Below are positions 11,290 to 21,435 of a DNA stretch of 64,000 nt, piece by piece. The DNA is from Phycomyces nitens (Eukaryota; Mucoromycota; Mucoromycetes; Mucorales; Phycomycetaceae): contig JAHRBC010000005.1 in the NCBI GenBank assembly GCA_022702545.1, forward strand, positions 3,906,001 through 3,970,000, given 5' to 3'. How positions within the stretch are numbered: the stretch's first letter is position 1; the number at the start of each line of letters is the position of its first letter. The translations under genes were made by a program, and so were the position numbers. Below the pieces are notes generated by a model. The model saw only the letters and a program-made list of their open reading frames with translations, was not told the origin of the DNA and did no database searches.

Positions 11290-11523
11290 TTAGCACCTAC
11301 TCTCCAACTTTTGCTTGTGAATAGCCTTGTGTGTTGCCTAGACCAAACACATGATTAACAAGCTCATCTAGTCTATTCCATGACTTGCCCAATTCTTCTT
11401 GAAGCATTCCTGAGAGCAAAAGAATGAGCCTTCAATCTTGAGCTTGAGACATGTAGGACACTGTAGTTTTGCGGGCTAGCCACATGCCTCGGAAATACAG
11501 ACGTTGTTGCTGATATCAGTCAT
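11290..11523 (-). pseudogene. Fragment of methionine aminopeptidase 1 N-terminal zinc finger
   Basis: Read from an ATG at 11523, the frame gives VCISEACG, a TAG stop, then [16 protein letters not shown] and [13 protein letters not shown]. After an intron it gives ATHKAIHKQK and a stop. This matches the MYND-like zinc finger at the N-terminus of type 1 methionine aminopeptidases (Cys pairs CxxxxCG, CPTC, CSQEC and the His pair). The catalytic domain is absent. The nonsense codon replaces the residue between CG and PAK. The intron (11338-11388 on this strand) is GC-AG with a GCAAGT donor. It looks like a segmental duplicate of a genuine gene elsewhere that has since decayed. A retrocopy is excluded because the intron is retained. 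Confidence 0.8.
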
Positions 11524-11846
11524 TGAAAGGAAAGAAGAAGAAAAAGATTAATGGCTGCAACAAGTTGGAATTAGGAGCCACAACTTTTTGGATTAGTTTC
11601 TCGCAGCAAGGTGGCTTATTTAATTCCAGATATGTCAGAGAAGTAGAGTTGAGCAAATGATTGATTTGGAATCCTGTAAAGGATGATTCTATTTATTTAT
11701 TTATTTACTGATTAAAGATGTAGTTATTTTGAATGGTTAAAAAATAAATAAAATAGATAAATAAAATAAAGAGGACCGACTCTTGTTTGCTCTAAATATT
11801 TTAAATGCAATCAAATATCACAAAGATTCAAAAATCCCTAAAGGAC
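11524..11846. other. Spacer, no gene seen
   Basis: About 320 bp, AT-rich, with ATTT/AAAT-type short repeats near 11690-11770. It probably contains the promoter of the ASCC1-like gene. Confidence 0.5.
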
Positions 11847-13108
11847 ATGTCGCTTAATGTGCCAAACAGGACTCTTTGGGTGCCCAGTCAATCCACATTG
11901 GCTGCTACAACACTCTTGGGTAAATACGACAATGGAATTCAAGACAACAAATTTGTAACCTATTAAAAAAGATGAGGCCAAGACAATCAGTCCAATAATG
12001 ATTACACATCAGCATCCAGTCAATCGCAGGTTCCATGGCAAGCTTATTGGTAAGATTATATTGGCAAGTCTGGTCATCTAATCTTCCAAGGCAAGGGTGG
12101 CAGTACTATTAAAAAGTTAAAGCTGGATACGGGTGCACAAATCATTGTTCAAAAGACAGATGCGGTGACAATAAAGGGCACCAGAGACGAGGTGGAAAAG
12201 GCTGTCGAGGCAATCGATAGGATCATTAAAGAGGCAAGTATATTTGGGATTGATAGACTCGAGGGGGTGGGTGGGTATATTTATCTGTAATTCTAGGCCT
12301 CTTGTACTGCCAGACCTACCCACTTTTTGTCTATTCCTATATCATCTGAATTCTTGGCTCATAAACTGGATCAATTCCATTCTTCAATCCTCTCGTCATC
12401 GTTTGGATGCAAGGGAATCGATCGGTCTATGCTGGTCTCTCCTGAAAATCTGCATATTACGGTTGGAGTATCCAAATTGATGAATCAATCCGAAATCCAA
12501 AGGGCATTAGAGTTTCTCAAAAATGATCTGTTGGCTATAGTGCATTCTATTATCAAGGGTAACCCAATCTCTGTGCACATCCAGGGCCTAAAGACGATGC
12601 AGGAAGATCCATGTAAAGGACTCGACTAGTTGAAGAATGTGTCTAATTAAGATGGTTATTTGGGGGTAGCCAAGGCCCATGTGGTGTATACAGAGGCTCA
12701 TGATGAATCAACAGATAGATTGCTCAACAATCTGTGTGGTAAGAAGAAGAAAAAGATTGGAATTAAACTTGAATTAAATATGTCCTAGTTGGCTTGAAGA
12801 CTTCCATGGTCAATGCTGGCCTGATGGTTAAAGAAGACAGACCATTAAAGGTAGTAAAGGCTTGCAAAGGACCATTTGAATCATCTCTTTTTTATTAGAT
12901 TCATATCACACTGATCAATACCAGTTATCGCAAGGTAGTCAAGGCCAAGGATAATAGGAGAGAGCCTTTTGATGCTCGACCGATCCTGGACAGCTTTGGT
13001 GACATTGACTTTGGTGTGGTTCAGCCAAGAGAGCTACATCTGATGCGTATGGGCAAGAGAGGGCCCAACGATACTTATGAGAGTATTGGATCAATTGCTC
13101 TAGATTGA
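11847..13108 (+). CDS. ASCC1-like KH plus 2H-phosphoesterase protein
   Basis: A multi-exon gene. An N-terminal leader (MSLNVPNRTLWVPSQ) is followed by a KH domain (signature LIGKGGSTIKKLKLDTGAQI across the junction ending near 12090). Then comes an AKAP7-NLS/LigT-like 2H domain with both catalytic-type motifs, ENLHITVG near 12444 and KIHITLINT near 12900. This order is that of ASCC1, a subunit of the activating signal cointegrator complex involved in alkylation-damage signalling and RNA end processing in animals. The intron 12234-12296 begins GCAAGT (GC-AG); only this donor keeps the frame into PTHFLSIPIS. The C-terminus ends DTYESIGSIALD. The exons before the KH domain are less certain. Confidence 0.85.
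12234..12296 (+). other. GC-AG intron in the ASCC1-like gene
   Basis: Donor GAG|GCAAGT and acceptor CTAG, phase 0, 63 bp. The nearby GT gives the wrong phase for every usable acceptor. Confidence 0.75.
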
Positions 13109-13282
13109 TCATTAAACACATACATATAAAGAATTGATCAAAGAGAATGGTACAAGGAGAGTAGGTTTACATTTGCAGAAGAGAGGTAATAGTGTAATGA
13201 TGCATGGTATAATATATATATATAGATAGGCGTAGGATTGATTAAAAAGAAAGAAGAAAAAGAAAGGATAAGGAATTATACA

Positions 13283-14163
13283 TTAAGCTTCTCGCCGAAA
13301 AGAAGTATGGTTGCCGAGATGTGGCTGAATTCCAGAAAGGTCTAGCGGGTGGCCAGTCGGGATCATGGACGCTGTCGGCTGACGTCTTTGCTGGTCGCTA
13401 GGATTGTGGACTCTGACCTGGTACATTTCCAGCATACTTTCCAACTCTTGGATTCTCTGCTGATGCAGTTGAAGCTTGTCATGAAGAAGTTTGATGTGGT
13501 CAACAGACTTCTTTAGAATGGTCCCCTTGTTGGTCTTTATTGCGTCTGGATCTGGCAAGAGAGTGGCCAGCTCACTGATACGATCATTTATGTTATCCCG
13601 CCGCCTTCTCTCCACCAGATTGTGGGATTCACGTCTCTTTCGCTTCTTCTCAAACAAGTGCTGCATACTTTAAAGAGTGTGATTAGCACACAAAATACTT
13701 GCTGGTTGTTTTTGAAATCAATAAACACAAAAGCTTACTTTTGGATTTGCATTTCGTCATCAAAGCTTCCTGGACTTGTTGGAGATATTACAGAAGAGTC
13801 TGATTGTTTATTGACGTTAAAGTTGGCCTCTGTCGCAGCAGTTACAGCAGCCCACTCGTCTTGAGGGTAGTATTGGAGTGTGGGTTGGGTTGCAGGGATG
13901 GCTGGTGGTTGCGAGTCTCTTCGGGGGTGTGTTGGGAGTTGCTGGCTGAAACTGGGAGGGTAATGGACATCGTAGGCCCGAGATGTGTAGTGTTTGGGTG
14001 AATTGGGTGGGATGAATGGGTGAATCTTCTGGTTTGGATTAGGCGGGGAATCAAGCGAGGATGATGTTAGGGGTGAGGGGAATGCTTTATTGTTGTTATC
14101 AGTAACTTCATGATGAGGTTGAGGGGGATTGAATGAGGGATGAAACTGGACGTTGTACATCAT
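13283..14163 (-). CDS. bHLH-leucine zipper transcription factor (MiT/TFE-like basic region)
   Basis: Two exons, 13739-14163 and 13283-13667, encode about 269 aa. The first half is a Pro/Asn/Ser-rich low-complexity region. The second exon carries a basic region ([20 protein letters not shown]), helix 1 to LATLLPD, loop, helix 2 ([19 protein letters not shown]) and a short zipper-like extension ([12 protein letters not shown]). The H-E-R-R residues of the basic region predict E-box (CACGTG/CANNTG) binding. The sequence is closest in style to MITF/TFEB and USF-type factors. The splice junction (AA plus T, then ATG CAG) keeps the frame. The start is the first of two adjacent ATGs; an upstream in-frame ATG lies in a repetitive CTT-rich leader and was not used. 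Confidence 0.88.
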
Positions 14164-14827
14164 TACCCAGTCAAGTGAGAATAGCAAGAGCAATAGAAAT
14201 AACAATAGCAATAGCAATAGCAATAGCAATAGCAATAACAAGAAGAAGGAGAAGAGGAAAACACCAGACAAGATTGCTTTATTAGAGAGAGAGAAAGAGA
14301 AAAGATTGAATGACGTAGAATAAACTTTACACAATTAAACAGTTTTAATAGCCAAAAAGAAGAGTAAAAAAGGGGTTGATCACGGGTCCTTACTGCCTTG
14401 TACAATAACAAGTAGTTCTCTATTAGCCCGCCCATTTTTGGGCTTGAACAATGGTGAGGGATCACGTGGGATGCCCAAGCGTACATGCATTTACAGAGAG
14501 AATCAGGCACAGAGCGAAAGAAATATTGGTATGAATATTTGGCGGTAAACAAGTATAAGTACAAAACAAGTATCTCTCCACTCATTTCGCACACACACAG
14601 ACACAGATACACACATACACACGCCTGTTCAAGCCAAAATGTGTTGCACGTGTTGTACTGGACAAACAGATATTTCGTACCCACCAAACAGTACAATTGC
14701 AACTATACAATCAATTTATATATATAAAATAAAATATATAATATGCTATATAAATAAATGTATATATAATACATATATATATTTATTTGGATTGCAGAAT
14801 TATGACGTTTTAGCCTCTCTTTCCTCA
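14164..14827. other. Promoter-side spacer
   Basis: Upstream of the bHLH gene. It contains a CAATAG hexamer repeat (about 14195-14236), a CACACA-rich tract near 14590-14620 and an AT-only stretch at 14705-14790. No supported gene. Confidence 0.5.
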
Positions 14828-15001
14828 ATGCCTACTCAAGAAGACCACCCAACCCAAGAGCCCTTTACTCCCACAGCTGTCACCCAGCAGAACCATACAT
14901 CCTGGATAGGATACTTCTTGATGCCATTTGCAGCATTGGGTGGAGCAGTCGATCAGATCATTCGCAAATTCACCAGACGGAATCACCCAACAGAAGAATA
15001 A
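14828..15001 (+). CDS. Small hypothetical ORF, 57 aa
   Basis: The frame from ATG 14828 gives a short polypeptide with an N-terminal Thr/Pro/Gln-rich part, one hydrophobic segment (WIGYFLMPFAALGGAV) and a basic tail (RKFTRRNHP). The frame is open upstream to 14639, but that part translates AT-only DNA and looks non-coding. It could be a small membrane protein or the last exon of a short gene. No family recognised. Confidence 0.35.
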   Translation: MPTQEDHPTQEPFTPTAVTQQNHTSWIGYFLMPFAALGGAVDQIIRKFTRRNHPTEE

Positions 15002-15511
15002 CCCGAAAATAATTTCAATTATTGACTATATACATACATACTGCCATTATTCTGAATAAATAAATAAATAAATATTTCTTGTATTTTTATTTTTTAATAT
15101 TAAATGATATATAGATTAATAACAATATATTAATATTAATCTTGAATTATGCAAGTTTGACCATTTGACTATCCGCCAGTGACGACATCCCTGTCCACTG
15201 ACAATACCAGCCAACTGTGTTAAATTTGTAAGACCTATAATTAATAATTAATTAATAATTTTGTTTCTTTGTATTTATTCACACAAGAAAGTGTACACCC
15301 ACCCCCCTCACCCACCACCACCACCACCACCACCACCACCACAATCATCATCATCATAAAGATTATATAATGTATTTCACAATTTGTTCATTTTAATAAA
15401 GAACAAAAATAAATGTAATATAATAGAATAATAAAAATGTGAAAATGAAAAGAGTACAAGGAGAATGATGACTGGGGAAGGATGTAGTGGATGAATTAAA
15501 TGACAAGGAGA
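15002..15511. repeat. Spacer with trinucleotide repeat (ACC)n
   Basis: The intergenic stretch between the small ORF and the 3' end of NMD3 contains an ACC/CCA repeat of about 11 units around 15312-15343, followed by a short ATC run, in an otherwise AT-rich background. Confidence 0.7.
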
Positions 15512-17346
15512 TTAATCCTCATCCATATAGGCCGCCTCGGGTTCGTCTGGTCCATCCTCATTGATAGTGATTTCGTCCAGCATCTCTGCCAGAGAAATTT
15601 CTGGGAACTCTTCCTCTTCTTCCTCATCCTCATCAACCATCTCACTATCCATATTATTGCCATTCTTGGCTGCATTCTTGAAGATGTTGATGGTTGACCG
15701 GAACTCGGGATCTTCTTCAATGTCACGCAAAAAGGTCTCCATGTCATTGTCGATACGTGCCTGGTCCTGCTTACGTGGCAGCATCTCATCAACCTCCTTG
15801 CCAAGTTGCTGAATCTTCCAGTTACGCTGCTTGTTCTTCTTGCGGCGGGCAGGGAAGGTCTTGCGGACAAGCATGATATCAGGGAGAGTTGATCGGTCAA
15901 TCTTGTCAAAGTCTTCATTGTTAAAGTTGGCGCGCGACAGATCATAGCCCAAGACGGTGTCTCCGGGCGACAGAATGGCACCAAGATGAGATCTGCAAAT
16001 GTAGACATCGTCGTTGCGGCCAAAGTCGGCCATTCGTGCCACATGCACATCGGCCAGGACATGCTTACCCTTGACGGGACCAAGAGGCTCGACATCCAGC
16101 ACATAAAACTCAATCATATTCTTTGCACTTGCCAGGGCAGTGAACTGATGGCGCCAGTAGACAACACAGAGGACGTCAACCTGGTTGAGGGTATTGATGT
16201 CCATCAGATGGATCGAGTTGGAGATGCGGGAAACAAGCAACAACTGGGGGATATTGCCCATAAGCTTGGCGAGCTTCTTGGGAATGCACACAATGTCGTC
16301 CTTGCAAACAGGAGCAATCTCGACAGAGTAGGTGAACTTGTAGTTACTGGTACTTGTGTGGATATCTGTGGAAATGAGCTGTTCACTGGTCTTGTATCTA
16401 GAATAGAAATACACAGATGTTTTGTCAGCAAGCTTATAAATCAATGACTAGAAGAATCTTACCTGGTGGGTGTAACTGAACTCAAGAACTCAACCATCTT
16501 GATTGCGTGTCCACGTTGACCATAGAAGAAATCAATACCATCCTTGGCTTCCTTGATGTTGGTGGTGTCTTTGTGGACATTGTGTTTAAGGATAAGCTGT
16601 TCAATGTACAAAAAGGTACGCTTGTGCTCGACCTTTTGGCGGACCTGGACCGCAGCTTTCCATGTGTTTTGAGCCGCAAGACGAGTACATTCATCGCACT
16701 GCTGGGTGGACACAATGTATTCGACCTCAAAGATCTGCTGGAGAATAGTGTTTGCAAACACCTATAGAGCACAGCATAAGCACACTAGTTTTCCCCTCTT
16801 TTTATAAGCAATTATAATACTAACCTCCTTTTGAATCGTCAGCTTGACCTTGATTCTTCTGCTGTGAGGCTCTGTCCAGATGAAACCGGCATCGATCAGG
16901 CGCACCTTTGTCAGGCCCTTTAACTTTTTTAAGCAGAGAGTCAAGAGTTCGCGGGACTCGAGCTGGGCAGTGACCCAGATGCCTGGAGGCTGGAGGTATC
17001 TCTCGCAACCCTTGCAGAAATGGATAGTGGCCTGCTTGGGGATACCCTCGGTGATATCAACCTCGTTACGGATACAGTTCACGCACATGTTGGAGGCATT
17101 GGGTGGAGTAGGGGTACCACATCCTGGGCACTAGAAAAATAATAAAAAAAAGTTAGGATGGAATCGAGGTGGATTTCTAATGTGCCGCAGTAAATGAGAT
17201 ATATATATATATGTATGTACCAGACTAGAGAAAAATAATACAGGAAATAAAATAATAAAGACATGTTTTGTTAGACAGGCGATCTCGGTTGATTGGGTAG
17301 CAGATATTTACATTAACTGCTCGGTAATGACGGGATGGTATTCCAT
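15512..17346 (-). CDS. NMD3: 60S ribosomal export protein NMD3
   Basis: NMD3 is the nuclear export adaptor that links the 60S pre-subunit to the CRM1 exportin. Exons read 17312-17346, 17221-17224, 16825-17130, 16463-16761 and 15512-16397. They total 1530 nt (509 aa), close to the usual 500-520. Landmarks are zinc-ribbon cysteines CPGCG, MCVNCIRNEVDITEGIPK and FCKGCERY, a second CDEC near 16690, and an acidic C-terminus containing a leucine-rich stretch (LAEMLDEI) typical of its export signal. The second exon is only 4 nt (TCTG). Without it the conserved ILCPGCG segment is out of frame with the start MEYHPVITEQ. Confidence 0.93.
17221..17224 (-). other. Predicted 4-nt micro-exon of NMD3
   Basis: On the minus strand the context is CTCTAG|TCTG|GTACAT. 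Inclusion turns AT plus TCTG into ATT CTG (Ile-Leu) and joins in phase 0 to TGC CCA GGA. The result is ILCPGCG, matching the ILCxxCG seen at this position in NMD3 proteins. Confidence 0.65.
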
Positions 17347-17931
17347 AGTCGTAGATCTAGGGTAAGGAGTAAGTCCAGGAAAGTAAGGTCTTTGAATCAA
17401 GACTTTCAACAAGAAAAAAATGGGCCCGAGTTTTGCACAAGCCACCCGTCAAAGTCAGTCCCTTTTCAGGTTTGAAATCCACGGACAAACGGAAAGCCGG
17501 TTGTAAAACAGTTGACCAATTATACAGCCACAAATTATATAGGTATTATAAATCATTTATTTGATTTTATTTTATTTTTTTGAAATAAAACAACCAATCA
17601 TTTGTTTCAAAAATATTTCCAGCCTTGTCTTTATTAACAACAAAAAAGTTGCTGTCATGATCCAGGCTTAGATTGTTGATTATTGAACAAACAGCATTCT
17701 TGTTTGTTCTCACATGGCTTGATCTTTGGCTGATTTACTTTACCCACATATTTATATATATGTGTGTATGTTGGGGGGCCAAATGTTGCGCCGACAGAAA
17801 ACTCACCCAACAAGTATCACCGTTTTTGACACGAGCCTGATAAGAATTATAATAAAATATAAAATAAAATAAAATAAATAAATATATAAATTCAAATTGA
17901 TATCATTTTGTTTCTTCTTTACCAATTTGCC
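17347..17931. other. Divergent promoter region NMD3 / PAQR
   Basis: About 585 bp between two divergently transcribed genes. AT-rich, with (AAAAT)n-like sequence near 17850-17880. No coding signal. Confidence 0.5.
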
Positions 17932-19430
17932 ATGGAAAGCCTCTTGACAATCAACAAGACCAACGTATCCTGTGAAGAAGTGCTCGATCTCGATACCTTG
18001 TTCCGAGAAAGGCTGGCACCCCTGCTCCATAAATTCAAGAGTCGTCTTAATGACTTTGAGGATGCCTTGAGCGACGACAGCAAACGTATCCAAGACTACA
18101 CTCTCGACAAAATTAAACGCACCCTGGGCATAATAGACACAATCGACCAAGAATGGAGCCTGCGACGCAAGCAACACCAGATCCAGCCCTTGCCGTTCTT
18201 GATGCAGACTCTTGAGCAGTCGATTGCCGAGCTGTCCGAGAAATACAAGGAATTGGAGGCCATTATATCCGAAGACTACTTTGACAATACCATTGACGAT
18301 ACAATGGACACAGTTATCTCATCAATCGAGGATATCGATAGTAGAATATCAGATGCCCTGGACCGTGCCTCAGCCATGCGCCACCGGGTCAATGAAAAGA
18401 TCCATGACATGGCAGATAGAGCAAGTGAGCAAATGGACTCTCTAAAGAATGCAATCGCATATGGAGCCAAGCGATTGCTGCACTATGAAGAATTGCCAGA
18501 GCAGTGGCAGAACAACAAGGTAAAAAAAAAGAAGATATCAATTAATTTGGCTGGGACAAAATGCTTAGAGATTGCAATTTATATATTATAGCATATCCAC
18601 ACTGGCTACAGATTCCTCTCTACTCCAGCAGACTGCTTCCACTCGCTACTCTATGTCCACAATGAGACTGGAAATATCTATACACATCTCATCGGCTTCT
18701 TTGTGTTCTTTGTCCTGGGTGTCTATGAACTATTCTATTCACCTCTTTTGTCTGAAGTGCCTGGTTTGGACCGAGTTGTGTTTGCCATCTTTTTCTTGGC
18801 GGCTTGCAAATGCCTCATGTGTTCGACAGTCTGGCACACTCTCTCGGCCATCAACAACTACGAGACCCTGACCAAGATGGCCTGTCTGGACTATGTTGGG
18901 ATCTCGGTTCTCATTTGTGCCAGCATTATCCTGACCGAGTATTATGGATTTTATTGTGAACCCATGTGGAGAAACACCTATATGGCTGGTACTGGAACAC
19001 TAGCCATGATTGGTGTCGTGCTCCCATTCATGAGCTGGTTCGATCGCAAAGGTAAATGACGATTTTAAAGATATTCTAATAACTCATGCCTGTATATATA
19101 GATCTGAGGTGGATTCGAATTGCCTTCTTTGTGTTCTTGGCTTCATCCTGTGTATTGCCTGTTGCCCACCTTGTGTATGAGTATGGTACGGATGAGACAT
19201 TCTCATGGCTTATGCCGGTAGCAAAGTCCCTGTCGTGCTATGGTCTGGGCGTGGTTGTGTATGCAAACCATCTGCCAGAAGCATTTTGGCCTGGTAGATT
19301 TGACCATTTTGGCCATTCTCATCAGTTGTGGCATATGTTTGTATGTGGAGGTATCTGGTATCATTACGTGGCTGCAGTGGCATTTGTTGGCCATCGTGGA
19401 CAGTTTGGCCAATGTATCGCAAACTTTTAA
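17932..19430 (+). CDS. IZH3-like PAQR/haemolysin-III family membrane protein
   Basis: Three exons (17932-18519, 18592-19051, 19102-19430) give 458 aa. The N-terminal 200 residues are soluble and strongly heptad-like (coiled coil). Then comes the 7-TM PAQR core with its zinc-binding signature: SLLYVHNETGNIYTHLIG, MCSTVWHTLS and the C-terminal HFGHSHQLWHMFV. PAQR proteins include adiponectin receptors and yeast Izh proteins, linked to ceramidase-like activity and zinc/sterol homeostasis. The long N-terminal extension is the arrangement of yeast Izh3. The start ATG follows CTTTACCAATTTGCC; exon lengths keep phase throughout. Confidence 0.9.
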
Positions 19431-19436
19431 GCCAAC

Positions 19437-19568
19437 ATGCGTACACACACGCACACGCACACGCACACGCACACACATACATACACACAAAATACCCTTT
19501 ACATTTCATTCATTCATACAAACAAACAGACAGACAAAAAAAGAAAGAAAGAAAGAAAGAAAGAAAGA
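19437..19568. repeat. CA-rich and GAAA microsatellites
   Basis: An (ACACGC/CACA)n tract at about 19441-19490 and an (AAAG)n tract at about 19538-19568 lie in the 3' region of the PAQR gene. Confidence 0.85.
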
Positions 19569-19673
19569 AGAAGCCTGTCTCATTTCTGTTTATACTAGAC
19601 ACCTTTTAAAACCTATTATTCTCTTTACAATCTAAATCTTAATACAATCCCAATATATATATATATATTTTAA

Positions 19674-21209
19674 TTAAATGTCCATTGGAACAATAGTAGA
19701 TGATGATGATGATGTAGCAAGGGTCGATGAAAGAATCAAGGGCACATCAACCATCCCAAACTCCGTTTCCACACACTCGGCCGGCTCTCCTCTTCCATGG
19801 CGTACCTGTGCATCCCCTAATAACACTTGTCTCACCACATCCCAGGCACCTCTCGTCAAGAAACGGGACTTTTCTTCAGTCTGCTCCTTTAGCTCGTCCA
19901 TCGTCTCCACAAAATCCCACACACTCCGCATATAGGCCTCCCCACGGTCATCCCCATAGAGCGGGTAAATATAAAACGCGTCCTGGGCTGTGTAGAACCC
20001 GCCCGGAGTCTGTTCACCCAGCGAAGTCAGTGGGCCATAGTCTGTAAACATGGCTGGCCGACTGGTGTTCCTAGACTCTGACCCTTCCTGAGAACTCAGT
20101 GTCCGGTTGTAGAATGCAGAGGGCAGCGATTGGGGACTGATGGTGCTTAGTCTAGGGGGGTCGAATGCCAGAGGACTTGACAGGGCCAAAAGATCCGACA
20201 CAAGGCCAGCTATATATATATTATATATAAAACAGCTTAGTCAGAGGCTCTTGGTGCGCCAAAACACCTTACCTCCACTGGCCGACTGAAGAGAGCCATC
20301 GGGTCCATAGACACACGTATCGGCCATCTTCTTCTTCTTCTTCTTCTTTTTTGTTATCAACACAGGTGGACTGATATAGTCCATCTCTATGCTCAAGGAT
20401 CCACGGCTGTCTCTTTGAGGGCTGTCCAGACTCTCCTTGTCAACCACAACCAGTTCATCATCCTCATCCTCAACCATATCTTCTTCATTGTCTTCATATA
20501 CAACCGTGGCCGCTGCACGCTCAAATGCCTTTTCGCCATACTGCTCTAGCCGATCAGCACTGCGCCAATAGATTGTACTGGATGCATTGTATGTCTTTGC
20601 GTTCCGTACAATCATATCAAAATCATGACGGATGTCTTGGAGGGATTTATAATGGTCGTTTTCCAGACGCTCCTTCATCGTCGTGAAATCCATTGGGTGC
20701 CGGATCACAAGAGCATAGTCTGGAATTGTGCCCATGTCGACTGGCTTCAAGAAGAATCCATAGGCATCCTTTCTAATATATATATGTATATATATCTGTG
20801 AGCAACCCCAGAATGCGCACCGTCGCTCTTACTTTATCAAGCCTTCCAAGAGTCTGCTGCCAACACTCTTGAGATCCTTTTTAGGGCTCTCCAAGACACG
20901 GGGAGGCGGCCGGGCCAGCTTTTTGTTCTTTGGAGGTCGGCCGCGTTTCTTGACAACCTCCAAAGGTTGTGGAGACTGTGGTCGCACAGCCTGCTGTGGT
21001 TTTGAGGGCTCCTTTGTCTTGGTGATTTTCCTTTGGTCATTAATAGATGCATCCAGCACAGGCTCATGTCTCTTGGCCTTTTTGCTGGCTCGTTTGGATT
21101 CCCGATGCTTCTTTCGTTTTGTGTGATTAGGATCCGTTGGCATTTTCAAGCGCAACTTTAGTTTGATGCGGGGTGGAATGGTTGGGGCGATGGTGAGGTC
21201 GTCTGTCAT
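19674..21209 (-). CDS. BRD7/BRD9-type bromodomain protein
   Basis: Exons 20833-21209, 20273-20772 and 19674-20209 total 470 aa. The N-terminal exon is basic, with an AT-hook-like KKRGRPPKNKK. The bromodomain follows: DAYGFFLKPVDMGTIPDYAL, then IRHPMDFTTMKERL and MIVRNAKTYNASSTIYW, where the Asn of YNASS is the acetyl-lysine-contacting residue. A lysine run (KKKKKKKKM) and a C-terminal DUF3512-like region follow. This domain order is that of BRD7/BRD9, subunits of SWI/SNF-type (PBAF/ncBAF) remodellers. Transcription runs away from RIM15's 3' end, 226 bp upstream. The start chosen is MTDDL; an in-frame ATG 45 bp further upstream is less likely. Confidence 0.88.
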
Positions 21210-21435
21210 TATTGGTGGTAAATTTTGGAGGGTATAAATGCAAAAAGAGTACAAGAGAGATAAAAGAGAGAGAAAAAGGACGATAATGATGATGATGATA
21301 TGTTTATGGTGACGAGAGCATTATAAAAATATTAAGTGATGGATTTGGTCACACAGATAAGCAGGTTTCATCCAACTCTTTTTAGGCTTATTTGACTGAT
21401 AAAATTATAAAATAATAATATAAAGACAAAGAAGA

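Noticed and set aside
15496..16113. 205-codon minus frame overlapping NMD3 exon 5
   Set aside because: A shadow of the NMD3 frame; Cys/Trp/Arg-rich composition without motifs.
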